This document shows, piece by piece, positions 15,032 through 21,775 of a stretch of DNA of 24,366 nucleotides. The notes beneath the pieces were generated by a model, which was not told where the DNA came from, made no database searches, and saw only the letters and a list, made by a program, of their open reading frames with translations. This DNA comes from DATGYC01 sp035298385 (lineage in GTDB: Bacteria; Bacillota; Sulfobacillia; Symbiobacteriales; Symbiobacteriaceae): positions 1-24,366 of the forward strand of contig DATGYC010000041.1 of NCBI GenBank assembly GCA_035298385.1, in the 5' to 3' direction. The translations under genes and the position numbers were made by a program. Within the stretch, counting starts at the first letter, position 1. Each line of letters opens with the position of its first letter.

Positions 15032-15060
15032 TTGACACCGCTACGGGCATAGGATATACT
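15032..15060 (+). promoter_or_regulatory. Consensus SigA promoter of the tRNA operon
   Basis: The perfect -35 box TTGACA (15032-15037), a 17-bp spacer and TATACT (15055-15060) lie 18 bp before the first tRNA. Four tRNAs follow up to a shared terminator. Confidence 0.93.
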
Positions 15061-15078
15061 ACTCCGTGCAGGAAACCT

Positions 15079-15156
<78 letters not shown>

Positions 15157-15188
15157 TGCGAGGAAGGCCAAGCGGTTGCGATTCTCCT

Positions 15189-15262
<74 letters not shown>

Positions 15263-15332
15263 TCTCCTACGCGAACACGGGGGCGCCCGACCTGGACGCC
15301 CTTTGCTATTCGCAATCGCTGTCCCCCGCCAT

Positions 15333-15408
15333 GCGCCTGTAGCTCAGGGGATAGAGCATCCGCCTTCTAAGCGGATGGCCGCAGGTTCGAATCCTGCCAG
15401 GCGCGCCA
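15333..15408 (+). tRNA. tRNA-Arg (anticodon TCT)
   Basis: A 76-nt cloverleaf: acceptor GCGCCTG with CAGGCGC, anticodon arm TCCGC-CTTCTAA-GCGGA, T loop GGTTCGAATCC, encoded CCA. It reads the AGA/AGG arginine codons, which are scarce in the genes here. Confidence 0.97.
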
Positions 15409-15432
15409 GTTTTGGTCCGGGCTATTACATTT

Positions 15433-15517
15433 GCGAGAGTGGCGGAATTGGCAGACGCGCTAGACTTAGGATCTAGTACCGTACGGTGTAGGGGTTCGAG
15501 TCCCCTCTCTCGCACCA
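15433..15517 (+). tRNA. tRNA-Leu (anticodon TAG)
   Basis: An 85-nt class II tRNA with a long variable arm: acceptor GCGAGAG with CTCTCGC, anticodon arm CTAGA-CTTAGGA-TCTAG, T loop GGTTCGAGTCC, encoded CCA. Last gene of the cluster, directly before the terminator. Confidence 0.97.
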
Positions 15518-15527
15518 ATACGACAAG

Positions 15528-15568
15528 CGAAAAGGGCTGTGCGGCTAACAACCGCACAGCCCTTTTCG
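15528..15568 (+). terminator. Terminator of the tRNA operon
   Basis: CGAAAAGGGCTGTGCGG (15528-15544) and CCGCACAGCCCTTTTCG (15552-15568) form a perfect 17-bp stem with a 7-nt loop; the stem includes A and T tracts that act as the U run. Confidence 0.92.
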
Positions 15569-15569
15569 G

Positions 15570-15598
15570 TCATCATCTAGCAGGAAACGCCATACCCT
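15570..15598 (+). promoter_or_regulatory. Possible SigE-type promoter of the amidase gene
   Basis: TCATC (15570-15574), a 16-bp gap and CATACCCT (15591-15598) resemble the SigE mother-cell consensus (TCATA, then CATACANT). The layout is the same as before ylbJ. No good SigA promoter was seen here. This would make the amidase a sporulation enzyme; tentative. Confidence 0.35.
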
Positions 15599-15638
15599 TA
15601 TCGAAATGTTCGAACACGGAGTAAAGGGAGGGCGAACG

Positions 15639-16373
15639 ATGATGACACTACCGCTCACGGAGAAGATCGTACCCCAAGACCATGCGATTCGCTCGAATCT
15701 GCCCATGGCGCCGCTCTGGATCACCATCCATGAGACCGCTAATACGAATCCCGGGGCAGACGCTGAGATGCATGCCCGCTACATCCTGACCCAGGAGGCG
15801 ATCGATCGCCAAGTGCTCTGGCACGCGACGGTCGACCAGGACGAGATCATCCAGCACATCCCCTGGACCGAGGCGGGCTGGCATGCGGGTGATGGCTACA
15901 ACGGCGACGGTAACCGTAAGTCGATCGGCATTGAACTCTGCGTCAATCGGGACGCCGACTTCGCCAAGACCCAACGCCTTGCCGCCAAGCTGGTCGCATA
16001 TCTCATCAAGACCGTCTCATCGCTCAAGCCCTTCCCAGAGTGCGTGGTCCAGCACAACCGGTGGTCCGGCAAGGACTGCCCGCATCAACTGCGGGCGACT
16101 CCCGGCGCCTGGGAGGCCTTTATCGCCCTCTGTCAGGCTGAGATTGCGCCGGCAGCGGTCACACCGGCCGTGGTCACCCAGCAGGAGGTAGCTGTCACCA
16201 CGGAGCCAGTCGCCGTCATGGTCGATGGACAGCTCGTGGAGATGAACGCCCGCCTAGAGGGCGACAAGACCAGGGTGGACCTCCGTACTCTCGCTGAGGC
16301 GCTGGGCGCCGAGGTCACCTGGACCACATCTGACCAGGGCGTATCCACCGTCTCGATCAAGAGCAAGCGATAG
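15639..16373 (+). CDS. N-acetylmuramoyl-L-alanine amidase with stalk-like C-terminus
   Basis: Zinc amidase of the Amidase_2 (T7 lysozyme/CwlA/XlyA-like) type, 244 aa, cleaving the bond between MurNAc and L-alanine in peptidoglycan. Likely zinc ligands are His31 (ITIHETANT), His139 (VQHNRWSGKDCPH) and Cys147, with Lys145 nearby; EAGWHAGDGYNGDGNRKSIGIELC is the conserved core. After a Val/Ala/Thr-rich linker (about 170-200) comes a domain like the copper-amine-oxidase-N/stalk fold (VMVDGQLVEMNARL to VSTVSI). No signal peptide is visible, as in many mother-cell or phage-type amidases. ATG 15639 has AGGGAGG 7 nt upstream; the in-frame ATG 15606 has none. Convergent to the next gene. Confidence 0.9.
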   Translation: MMTLPLTEKIVPQDHAIRSNLPMAPLWITIHETANTNPGADAEMHARYILTQEAIDRQVLWHATVDQDEIIQHIPWTEAGWHAGDGYNGDGNRKSIGIELCVNRDADFAKTQRLAAKLVAYLIKTVSSLKPFPECVVQHNRWSGKDCPHQLRATPGAWEAFIALCQAEIAPAAVTPAVVTQQEVAVTTEPVAVMVDGQLVEMNARLEGDKTRVDLRTLAEALGAEVTWTTSDQGVSTVSIKSKR

Positions 16374-16377
16374 GAAG

Positions 16378-16402
16378 GCGGGGGGCGACGGCCCCCCGCT
16401 TG
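16378..16402. terminator. GC hairpin between convergent amidase and ykvI-like genes
   Basis: GCGGGGGGC (16378-16386) and GCCCCCCGC (16391-16399) pair around GACG, 5 bp after the amidase stop. It could serve both convergent transcripts; only TT follows on the plus strand. Confidence 0.6.
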
Positions 16403-16407
16403 ACTAT

Positions 16408-17478
16408 TTACCGCTGCCGTACCGGCAACCCCTGGCGGAACGGCACGAGGAGAACCCCGCCCAGCAGCAGTAGCCCCACCCAGCCCAGCGCTGGCAAGAC
16501 CCGGCTGATCAGGACCGTAAACCCCACCTGGCTCAGCAGGAATGAGCCGATGATCGAGGTTAGCACGACGGTGGCGTACTTCTTGGTCCCTGGCGTTGCC
16601 AACCGGAGCGCCAACCCTAGTATGGAGCCGACTGCCGTCGTATAGATCGCCAGTAAGAGAGCGACGGTGTACAGGAGCATCACCCAACGGGGGAGCAGAC
16701 CGGCGAGGAAGAGCATCGGCACCTGGAACTGAGCCGAGGCAGGCAAGCCGGACAGGAGCGCTAGGTCGACAAGCATGATCCCCAGCCCCAGGGTCAGTCC
16801 ACCGATCCAGGCGCCCACGTCTCCCGCCCGTTTCGAGCGAAGCCGGCCGCCCAACGGTGAGAGGACGGAGATGCCCACCAGGAAGTTGTACGAGACGAAG
16901 AGGAGCGAGGCGAGCCACCAGCGGGGAGCGCCAGCCCTGGCGGGTTGATACCAGTGCAGTTGGGCTGTGGAGACGCCGTACCGGGCGATCGTCACGATCG
17001 CAACGCCCAGGATCAAGAGGAGCAAAAAGGGTGTGATCGCACTGAAGGTCCGGGTCACGCCGCTCAGCCCGCCCAGGACCGTCAGGAAGGTAAGCCCGGC
17101 CATGAGAAGCGAGCCGATCAAGGGCGAGAGACCGAAGTGCTCAGCCACCGTTGCGCCAGAGCCGGCTAGCATCGTGCCGGCGCCCGTGAAGAGGAGGAAG
17201 ACGACGGCGTAGTCCAGGATCTGTCCACCAACGGGGCCCAAGATACGGTTGATTACGGCTAGATGGTCGGTTGCGTTCGCCTTCTTGGCCACTCGCAGGG
17301 TGATCACCGCCAGCAGCGAGAGTAGGACGCCCGCCAGCATCGCCCCCCATAGGCCTCGCCGCCCGAAGTGGCCAAAGTAGGCGAAGACCTCCTGACCCGT
17401 CGCAAATCCCGCGCCAATACAGGTGGCAATGTAGGTAGAGGCCACCGTCCAGGCAGAGATTCCCTGCTTACTCGCCAA
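16408..17478 (-). CDS. YkvI-family membrane protein
   Basis: Integral membrane protein of 356 aa with about ten hydrophobic segments. The N-terminus ASTYIATCIGAGFATGQEVFAYF, with an unwound GAGFATGQE helix, is typical of the Bacillus YkvI family, which has a LeuT/APC-like arrangement; transport of an amino acid or other small solute is inferred. Segments of note: YAVVFLLFTGAGTMLAGSG, ITPFLLLLILGVAIVTI and YTVALLLAIYTTAVGS. The start is TTG 17478; AGGAGG lies 11 nt before it but inside a strong predicted stem (see 17482-17571). It follows the minus-strand glycosyltransferase by 97 bp and is probably in its transcript. Substrate unknown. Confidence 0.78.
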   Translation of the reverse strand: MASKQGISAWTVASTYIATCIGAGFATGQEVFAYFGHFGRRGLWGAMLAGVLLSLLAVITLRVAKKANATDHLAVINRILGPVGGQILDYAVVFLLFTGAGTMLAGSGATVAEHFGLSPLIGSLLMAGLTFLTVLGGLSGVTRTFSAITPFLLLLILGVAIVTIARYGVSTAQLHWYQPARAGAPRWWLASLLFVSYNFLVGISVLSPLGGRLRSKRAGDVGAWIGGLTLGLGIMLVDLALLSGLPASAQFQVPMLFLAGLLPRWVMLLYTVALLLAIYTTAVGSILGLALRLATPGTKKYATVVLTSIIGSFLLSQVGFTVLISRVLPALGWVGLLLLGGVLLVPFRQGLPVRQR

Positions 17479-17481
17479 AAT

Positions 17482-17571
17482 GAATCGCCTCCTCTTCGAC
17501 GGGCACTCCCCCGCGGGGTTAAACCGCAGGAAAGTACCCGTCGCCCCTAGTCTGGGCTGAGGAGGCGATTC
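17482..17571 (-). promoter_or_regulatory. Structured leader hiding the ykvI-like ribosome-binding site
   Basis: On the minus strand a perfect 13-bp outer stem joins GAATCGCCTCCTC (17571-17559) with GAGGAGGCGATTC (17494-17482), which contains the whole Shine-Dalgarno. Inside, CGACGGGTACTTTCC pairs with GGGGAGTGCCCGTCG over 15 bp, capped by TGCGG/CCGCG. Three pairs of the inner stem are G.U on this strand and would be A.C mismatches on the other. The outer arm begins 4 nt past the upstream stop codon. It could be a translational switch or coupling device. No known riboswitch class was recognised. Confidence 0.55.
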
Positions 17572-17575
17572 CTAT

Positions 17576-18673
17576 TTAACTGCCTGTCCGTTCGGCCATC
17601 CGCTCGATACCGAGCAATGTGGTGGCGATCGACCGGGCTGCACCAGGGCGCCCGGCGCTCTGGGCGCACTGTCGCATCGCCCGTACTCCTGCTGCCTCCG
17701 ACCAGAGCAGGTGATCGACCAGCCCACCGACCCCTTCAGTGGGGGCGATCCGCGCTGCACCGGTCAAGAGTAGCGCCTCCGCGTTCTCTTCCTCCTGCCC
17801 GGGTAGGGGGGCCAACAAGACGAGCGGTAGGCCGCTGGCCAGCGCCTCACAGCACGTGAGTCCACCCGGCTTGGAGATCAGCAGGTCGGCCTCCCGCATC
17901 AGGTCGGGCACTTGATCGGTCTCCCCGAGGAGGCGGAAGCGGTGGTCGCCGCTCAACTGCTCCTGTAACTCGCTCCGGAGAGCTTCGTTCCGGCCGCAGA
18001 CGACCGTCACGCGTAACTCGGGCCGGGGGATTGCGGCCAGGGCGCCCACCGCCTCTGCGATTGGGCCCAGCCCTAGGCCGCCACCCATCACGAGGACATG
18101 GCGTTCTGGGCCAGTCTCCAGCGGACGAGCGATCGGGCGGTCGAAGGCGGCCCGAATGGGAATGCCGCTGACGCTGATCCGCTCAGGGGGGACGCCCAGA
18201 TCCCGCAGGCGGGCCGCCCCTGCCGATGTAGCGACGAAGTACTGGTCGACTCCTGGGCAGACCCAGAGACGGTGCGGCAGGAAGTCCGTCACGATGAAGG
18301 CGATCCGGGCGTTCAGGCGCCCCTTACGTTTGAGATGGGCGGCTACCCGCCCCGGGAAGGGATGGGTAGCGATCACGACCGTTGGTCGGTTTGTCCGGAG
18401 TGCTTCGATGACGGGGCGCAGGAAGGCACGCCGAATCAGCCAGGCGGCAGACGGCGGGAGTGCGGCCTGATAGAGCCGGCGGTAGAGGCCGGGCGCCCAC
18501 TGGAGCAGTTCCAGATAGCCAGCCGCCACGCCACGCACCAGCAGCGGCGAAGCGTTCGAGACCGTCACCCGCCAGTCAGGGGCAAGCCCCTGCCATGCCT
18601 CCGCTGCCGCCTGGGCGGCATAAAGGTGGCCGGTCCCGAAGGGAGCAGCGAGGAAGAGGGCATGCGGTTCCAT
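17576..18673 (-). CDS. UgtP/MGDG-synthase-type glycosyltransferase (GT28)
   Basis: Peripheral membrane glycosyltransferase of 365 aa with the GT-B fold, probably adding sugar from a UDP-sugar to diacylglycerol to make glycolipid. The N-terminal MGDG-synthase domain starts with LAAPFGTGHLYAAQA, containing the conserved GTGH, and later ATHPFPGRVAAHLKR and IVTDFLPHRLW. The C-terminal GT28 half has MGGGLGLGPI and the nucleotide-sugar loop SKPGGLTCCEALASGLPLVL, then PGQEEENAE. ATG 18673 has GGAGG 8 nt upstream; the GTG at 18682 overlaps that site. It is divergent from the metalloprotease gene and lies directly ahead of the ykvI-like gene. UDP-glucose versus UDP-galactose cannot be told. Confidence 0.85.
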   Translation of the reverse strand: MEPHALFLAAPFGTGHLYAAQAAAEAWQGLAPDWRVTVSNASPLLVRGVAAGYLELLQWAPGLYRRLYQAALPPSAAWLIRRAFLRPVIEALRTNRPTVVIATHPFPGRVAAHLKRKGRLNARIAFIVTDFLPHRLWVCPGVDQYFVATSAGAARLRDLGVPPERISVSGIPIRAAFDRPIARPLETGPERHVLVMGGGLGLGPIAEAVGALAAIPRPELRVTVVCGRNEALRSELQEQLSGDHRFRLLGETDQVPDLMREADLLISKPGGLTCCEALASGLPLVLLAPLPGQEEENAEALLLTGAARIAPTEGVGGLVDHLLWSEAAGVRAMRQCAQSAGRPGAARSIATTLLGIERMAERTGS

Positions 18674-18729
18674 CGGTTCCACCTCCCGTTAGGGGGTTGG
18701 ACGTCGTCGGGCGCTCTCCGCCCTTCACA

Positions 18730-18760
18730 TTTGATCGAAAAGAGATTCGCTTTTGATCGA
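18730..18760. promoter_or_regulatory. Repeated TTTGATCGA motif in a divergent intergenic region
   Basis: TTTGATCGA occurs at 18730-18738 and 18752-18760, 22 bp apart (two helical turns). The same stretch is an inverted repeat (GATCGAAAAG at 18733-18742 with CTTTTGATC at 18750-18758). It lies between the divergent glycosyltransferase and protease genes in AT-rich DNA, a typical place for an operator. The binding protein is unknown. Confidence 0.4.
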
Positions 18761-18843
18761 CTGAACTTCCTGCCAGTTTACGTGATACCATATCCGGAAC
18801 CGTGGGACAAAAGACGGATCTTTCGAAAACAAAAACCCAATTA

Positions 18844-18873
18844 TTGCCAAACCCAGTTATTTCCTGGTAAAAT
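18844..18873 (+). promoter_or_regulatory. Promoter of the metalloprotease gene
   Basis: TTGCCA (18844-18849), 18 bp and TAAAAT (18868-18873) preceded by TGG (extended -10) lie 30 bp before the start codon. Confidence 0.7.
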
Positions 18874-18903
18874 CTAGGAAACTGCCTGGAGGAGGCGATC
18901 GGG

Positions 18904-20193
18904 ATGATGGCCCGACCGGCACTGGGTCCGGATACGCTCCGCGGGCTCCTGGCTCCGGCTGCCCAGATGGGGGTAGCGCGTACGCAGGCACTGGACTTGA
19001 CCGCTGTGGGGCGCCCCCACGCAACAGCGGTCAACCCGTCCGGGCTAGGAGCGCCGCACGGCCAGCGCCAGCAGACGGCTGCGAGCTTCACCCGCCCGGA
19101 CCAGTTCCAGGCCAGTTCGGCGGCCCGGTCACTCAACAACATCCTCTGGAGTTGGCGGGTGTTGGGTACCCTCCTGGGGCGCCCCCAGACCCAGGGACCC
19201 GACCTGGCGGGCCTCCAGCAGGCCCTGCAGGATGCCCAAGCACGAGTGAATCAGGTCCGCCAGAACGATGAGATCTTGAACACCCTGAAATCCTCTGCCC
19301 TGGCAGGCGCCGAGGAGCTCGTTCGGTGGGCGTACGGGCTGGAGGGGGATGGGGCGCCCATGACCGTCAAGCTGGAGAAGGAGATGGGCGGCTCGCTCGC
19401 CTCCGTCTCCTATCTCTACGACGACCAAGGCAAAATGAAGGACATGATGTTGCACATCAACGTCAGCCAGTTCGTCCCGGATACCAGCTCGAACGGCAAG
19501 AACGAGCACGTGATCGAGAATGACCGGATTATCGCCCATGAGATGACCCACGCCGTGATGGGCCGCGCAATGAACATCGCCATGCTCCCCGACTGGTTTA
19601 TGGAGGGGACGGCTGAGTACGTAGGGGGCGGGGCCGAGCGGGTCTCGCTCAGCCTGCAGCGGATGAGCCCGGGCGGACTCCTGGGCCGTGTCCTGCAGCC
19701 CTGGTACGGCGACTCGCCCCAGTACGCAGCGTCGTACCTCGCGGTGCGTTACCTGGACCACGCCACACAGGCGGGCGGGGGCATTCGCAAGGTGATGGAG
19801 CACCTGCAGGCCGGGGACTCCCTGGACGAGGCGATCTGGTCCGTCAGTGGCGGGCGCTATGAAGGGGAGGAAGATTTTCTGGTCAGCTTCGCCCGGAAGG
19901 GGGAGGGCGAGGCCTGGATGAAGAGGGTCGACCTCTCGGGCCGGGATCCTGGCTCGATCCGGCCGGCGAAGTCCAAGGATATCGTGCCGGATGAGGGGGG
20001 CGTGCGGCAGCAACCGCTACGGGGCTTCCGCATCACCTGGCCCAACCCGCTGGAGGGGATCGATCTGATGGGGGCTCTCTCGCCGGGCTGGGGGCTCTTG
20101 GGGGCGCCCAATCTGGGCGGGATGCGTCAAGCAGCGGCCGCCGCTTATGGAAGGTCCCAGCGGAACCTATCCCCTGTCTACAGGCACGCCTAG
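18904..20193 (+). CDS. Zinc metallopeptidase resembling the flagellinolysin catalytic domain
   Basis: Protein of 429 aa. The gluzincin active site is clear: HEMTH at 212-216, followed by WFMEGTAEYV with the likely third ligand Glu234. The flanks DRIIAHEMTHAVMGRAMN, LPDWFMEGTAEYVGG and YAASYLAVRYLDHATQAGGG match the metallopeptidase domain that some bacteria carry in the variable region of flagellin (flagellinolysin). The first 100 residues are Ala/Pro/Gln-rich without flagellin motifs or a signal peptide, and the last 80 are Pro/Gly-rich. ATG 18904 has GGAGGAGG 8 nt upstream. It has its own promoter and a strong terminator. A general peptidase MA-like protein is the alternative. Substrate and export route unknown. 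Confidence 0.75.
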   Translation: MMARPALGPDTLRGLLAPAAQMGVARTQALDLTAVGRPHATAVNPSGLGAPHGQRQQTAASFTRPDQFQASSAARSLNNILWSWRVLGTLLGRPQTQGPDLAGLQQALQDAQARVNQVRQNDEILNTLKSSALAGAEELVRWAYGLEGDGAPMTVKLEKEMGGSLASVSYLYDDQGKMKDMMLHINVSQFVPDTSSNGKNEHVIENDRIIAHEMTHAVMGRAMNIAMLPDWFMEGTAEYVGGGAERVSLSLQRMSPGGLLGRVLQPWYGDSPQYAASYLAVRYLDHATQAGGGIRKVMEHLQAGDSLDEAIWSVSGGRYEGEEDFLVSFARKGEGEAWMKRVDLSGRDPGSIRPAKSKDIVPDEGGVRQQPLRGFRITWPNPLEGIDLMGALSPGWGLLGAPNLGGMRQAAAAAYGRSQRNLSPVYRHA

Positions 20194-20221
20194 CCATAAC
20201 AAACCACGACAGAAGCAGAAG

Positions 20222-20255
20222 AAGGTCGCTCCCCCACGGGGAGCAACCTTTTTTT
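20222..20255 (+). terminator. Rho-independent terminator after the metalloprotease gene
   Basis: AAGGT-C-GCTCCCC (20222-20234) pairs with GGGGAGC-A-ACCTT (20238-20250) with one internal mismatch and loop CAC, followed by a seven-T run. Confidence 0.93.
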
Positions 20256-20325
20256 CCATGCATTGGGCGCCAGATGCGCGCATCGGTCCTACTTCCTGGT
20301 ACGTCATAAGCATAACTGGGTCCAA

Positions 20326-20354
20326 TTGTGGGCCGATTCCAGCCGTGGTATAAT
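20326..20354 (+). promoter_or_regulatory. Promoter of tig (possibly the tig-clpP-clpX operon)
   Basis: The perfect -10 box TATAAT (20349-20354), preceded by TGG (extended -10), has a weak -35 box TTGTGG (20326-20331) at 17 bp. The predicted 5' leader to the tig start is about 80 nt. Confidence 0.8.
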
Positions 20355-20388
20355 ACGAAAGTTACAGCCAAAGGATAGGCTGGATACC

Positions 20389-20419
20389 CTGTGTGTGGCT
20401 TGCCTCACTGCACACACAG
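20389..20419 (+). promoter_or_regulatory. Hairpin in the tig leader
   Basis: CTGTGTGTG (20389-20397) and CACACACAG (20411-20419) form a perfect 9-bp stem with a 13-nt loop in the 5' leader, ending 6 nt before the Shine-Dalgarno. It might affect stability or translation of the mRNA; the role is inferred. Confidence 0.5.
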
Positions 20420-20439
20420 ACTATCAAGGGGGAGAATAC

Positions 20440-21735
20440 GTGAAGGCGACGTGGGACAAGTTAGAAAAGAACTGGATGCGGTTCGAGGTTGAGGTCGAGG
20501 CCGCTGAGTTCGCCAAGGCCGTCGACGCCGCGTTTAAGAAGCTGAACAACCAGGTGACCGTCCCGGGCTTCCGTAAGGGCAAGGCGCCGCGTGCGATCTT
20601 CGAGCGGAACTACGGGAAGCAGAGCCTGATCCAGGAGGCCGTGGAGACCCTGCTCCCGCGCGCCTACAGCCTGGCCGTTGTCCAGAACAACATCGAGCCG
20701 ATCGACCAGCCGGAGATCGAGAACATCTCCTCTGACGAAGGCCAGCCCTTCACCTTCAGCGGCAAGGTTCAGGTCCAGCCCGAGGTCACCCTCGGCAAAA
20801 TCTCCGGTTTTGGCGTGACCAAGCCCGAGATCGCCGTGACCGAGGAGGACGTCAACGCTCAGCTGGAGTCGCTGCGTGACCGCCTGGCCACGCTCGTTCC
20901 GGACGAGGAGGGCACTGTTGAGAAGGGCTCCCACACCGTGATCGATTTCGAGGGTTTCCTCGGTGAGACCCCCTTCGAGGGCGGCAAGGCTGAGAGCTAC
21001 CCGCTCGAGGTCGGGTCCGGCACCTTCATCCCCGGCTTTGAGGATCAGCTCGTGGGTGCGAAGGTCGGGGAGAATGTTAACGTAAATATTACATTCCCAG
21101 AGGACTATCAGGCCGAACATTTGAGGGGTCAGAATGCGTTATTTAAGGTGACGGTACGTGAGCTCAAGAAGAAGGAGCTCCCCGAGCTGAATGACGCGTT
21201 CGCCGCTGAGGTCTCTCGGCATGCGACCCTGGAGGAGCTGCGTAAGGACGTTGAGGCCCGCCTGGGCGAGCAGGCGAAGCAGAACGCCGTCCGTGCTCTC
21301 CAGAACGAGCTGATCGAGCAGATCGTGGCTGGCGCCGAGGTCGAGGTCCCGGAGGCTCTTGCCCACCGCAAGGAGCATGAGATGGTCGAGGAGTTCGCTC
21401 AGAACCTCGAGCAGCAGGGCTTCAACATGGAGATCTGGGAGCAGGTCACCGGCAAGACCCACGCCGACCTGCACAAGGAGTTCCATGAGCAGGCCGTCAA
21501 GCGGGTCAAGACCGAGCTGGTCATGGCCGCTGTTGCTAAGCACGAGGGCCTGACTGTCTCCGACGCCGAGCTGGAGGCTGAGTTCGAGCAGATGCTCGCC
21601 CAGTTCCCGGCCCAGAAGGCGGAGATCACCAAGCTGCGTGGGAACGACAACTACCGGGTCTACCTGAAGGACCAGATCCTTTCGCGTAAGACGCTCGACC
21701 GTATCGTCAGCCTGAACGAGGCCCCGCAGGCGTAA
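20440..21735 (+). CDS. tig: Trigger factor, ribosome-bound chaperone and prolyl isomerase
   Basis: Cytosolic chaperone of 431 aa, the usual family length, binding at the ribosome exit tunnel. The ribosome-docking signature GFRKGKAP is at 43-50. The FKBP-type isomerase domain spans roughly 160-245 (GSHTVIDFEGFLGETPFEGG, then FIPGFEDQLVGAKVGE and TFPEDYQAEHLRG), and the C-terminal chaperone arms follow. GTG 20440 has AAGGGGGAG 5 nt upstream; the frame stays open to 20263, but that part has no homology. Codons 212-235 are unusually AT-rich compared with the rest. A 9-bp hairpin overlaps its stop, and clpP and clpX follow on the same strand, the conserved tig-clpP-clpX order. Confidence 0.96.
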   Translation: MKATWDKLEKNWMRFEVEVEAAEFAKAVDAAFKKLNNQVTVPGFRKGKAPRAIFERNYGKQSLIQEAVETLLPRAYSLAVVQNNIEPIDQPEIENISSDEGQPFTFSGKVQVQPEVTLGKISGFGVTKPEIAVTEEDVNAQLESLRDRLATLVPDEEGTVEKGSHTVIDFEGFLGETPFEGGKAESYPLEVGSGTFIPGFEDQLVGAKVGENVNVNITFPEDYQAEHLRGQNALFKVTVRELKKKELPELNDAFAAEVSRHATLEELRKDVEARLGEQAKQNAVRALQNELIEQIVAGAEVEVPEALAHRKEHEMVEEFAQNLEQQGFNMEIWEQVTGKTHADLHKEFHEQAVKRVKTELVMAAVAKHEGLTVSDAELEAEFEQMLAQFPAQKAEITKLRGNDNYRVYLKDQILSRKTLDRIVSLNEAPQA

Positions 21736-21758
21736 GGTCCGCTTGGGATCCTGCGGGG
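21722..21758 (+). other. Hairpin across the tig stop codon before clpP
   Basis: CCCCGCAGG (21722-21730), inside the last tig codons, pairs perfectly with CCTGCGGGG (21750-21758), which ends just before the clpP ribosome-binding site (AAGGAGGGG at 21760). There is no T tract. Ribosomes finishing tig would open the stem, so it may set the tig:clpP ratio or mark an mRNA cleavage site; inferred. Confidence 0.5.
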
Positions 21759-21775
21759 GAAGGAGGGGTAGGACT

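Noticed and set aside
17482..17571. Known riboswitch (T-box, guanidine, ydaO, TPP and similar)
   Set aside because: I could not match the conserved core of any class I know; a short CTAGGGG resembles a piece of the guanidine-I core, but the rest does not follow.
18098..18877. 259-codon plus-strand frame opposite the glycosyltransferase and running into the spacer
   Set aside because: It is antisense to a well-supported GT28 gene, has no ribosome-binding site, no family motif and abnormal amino-acid use.
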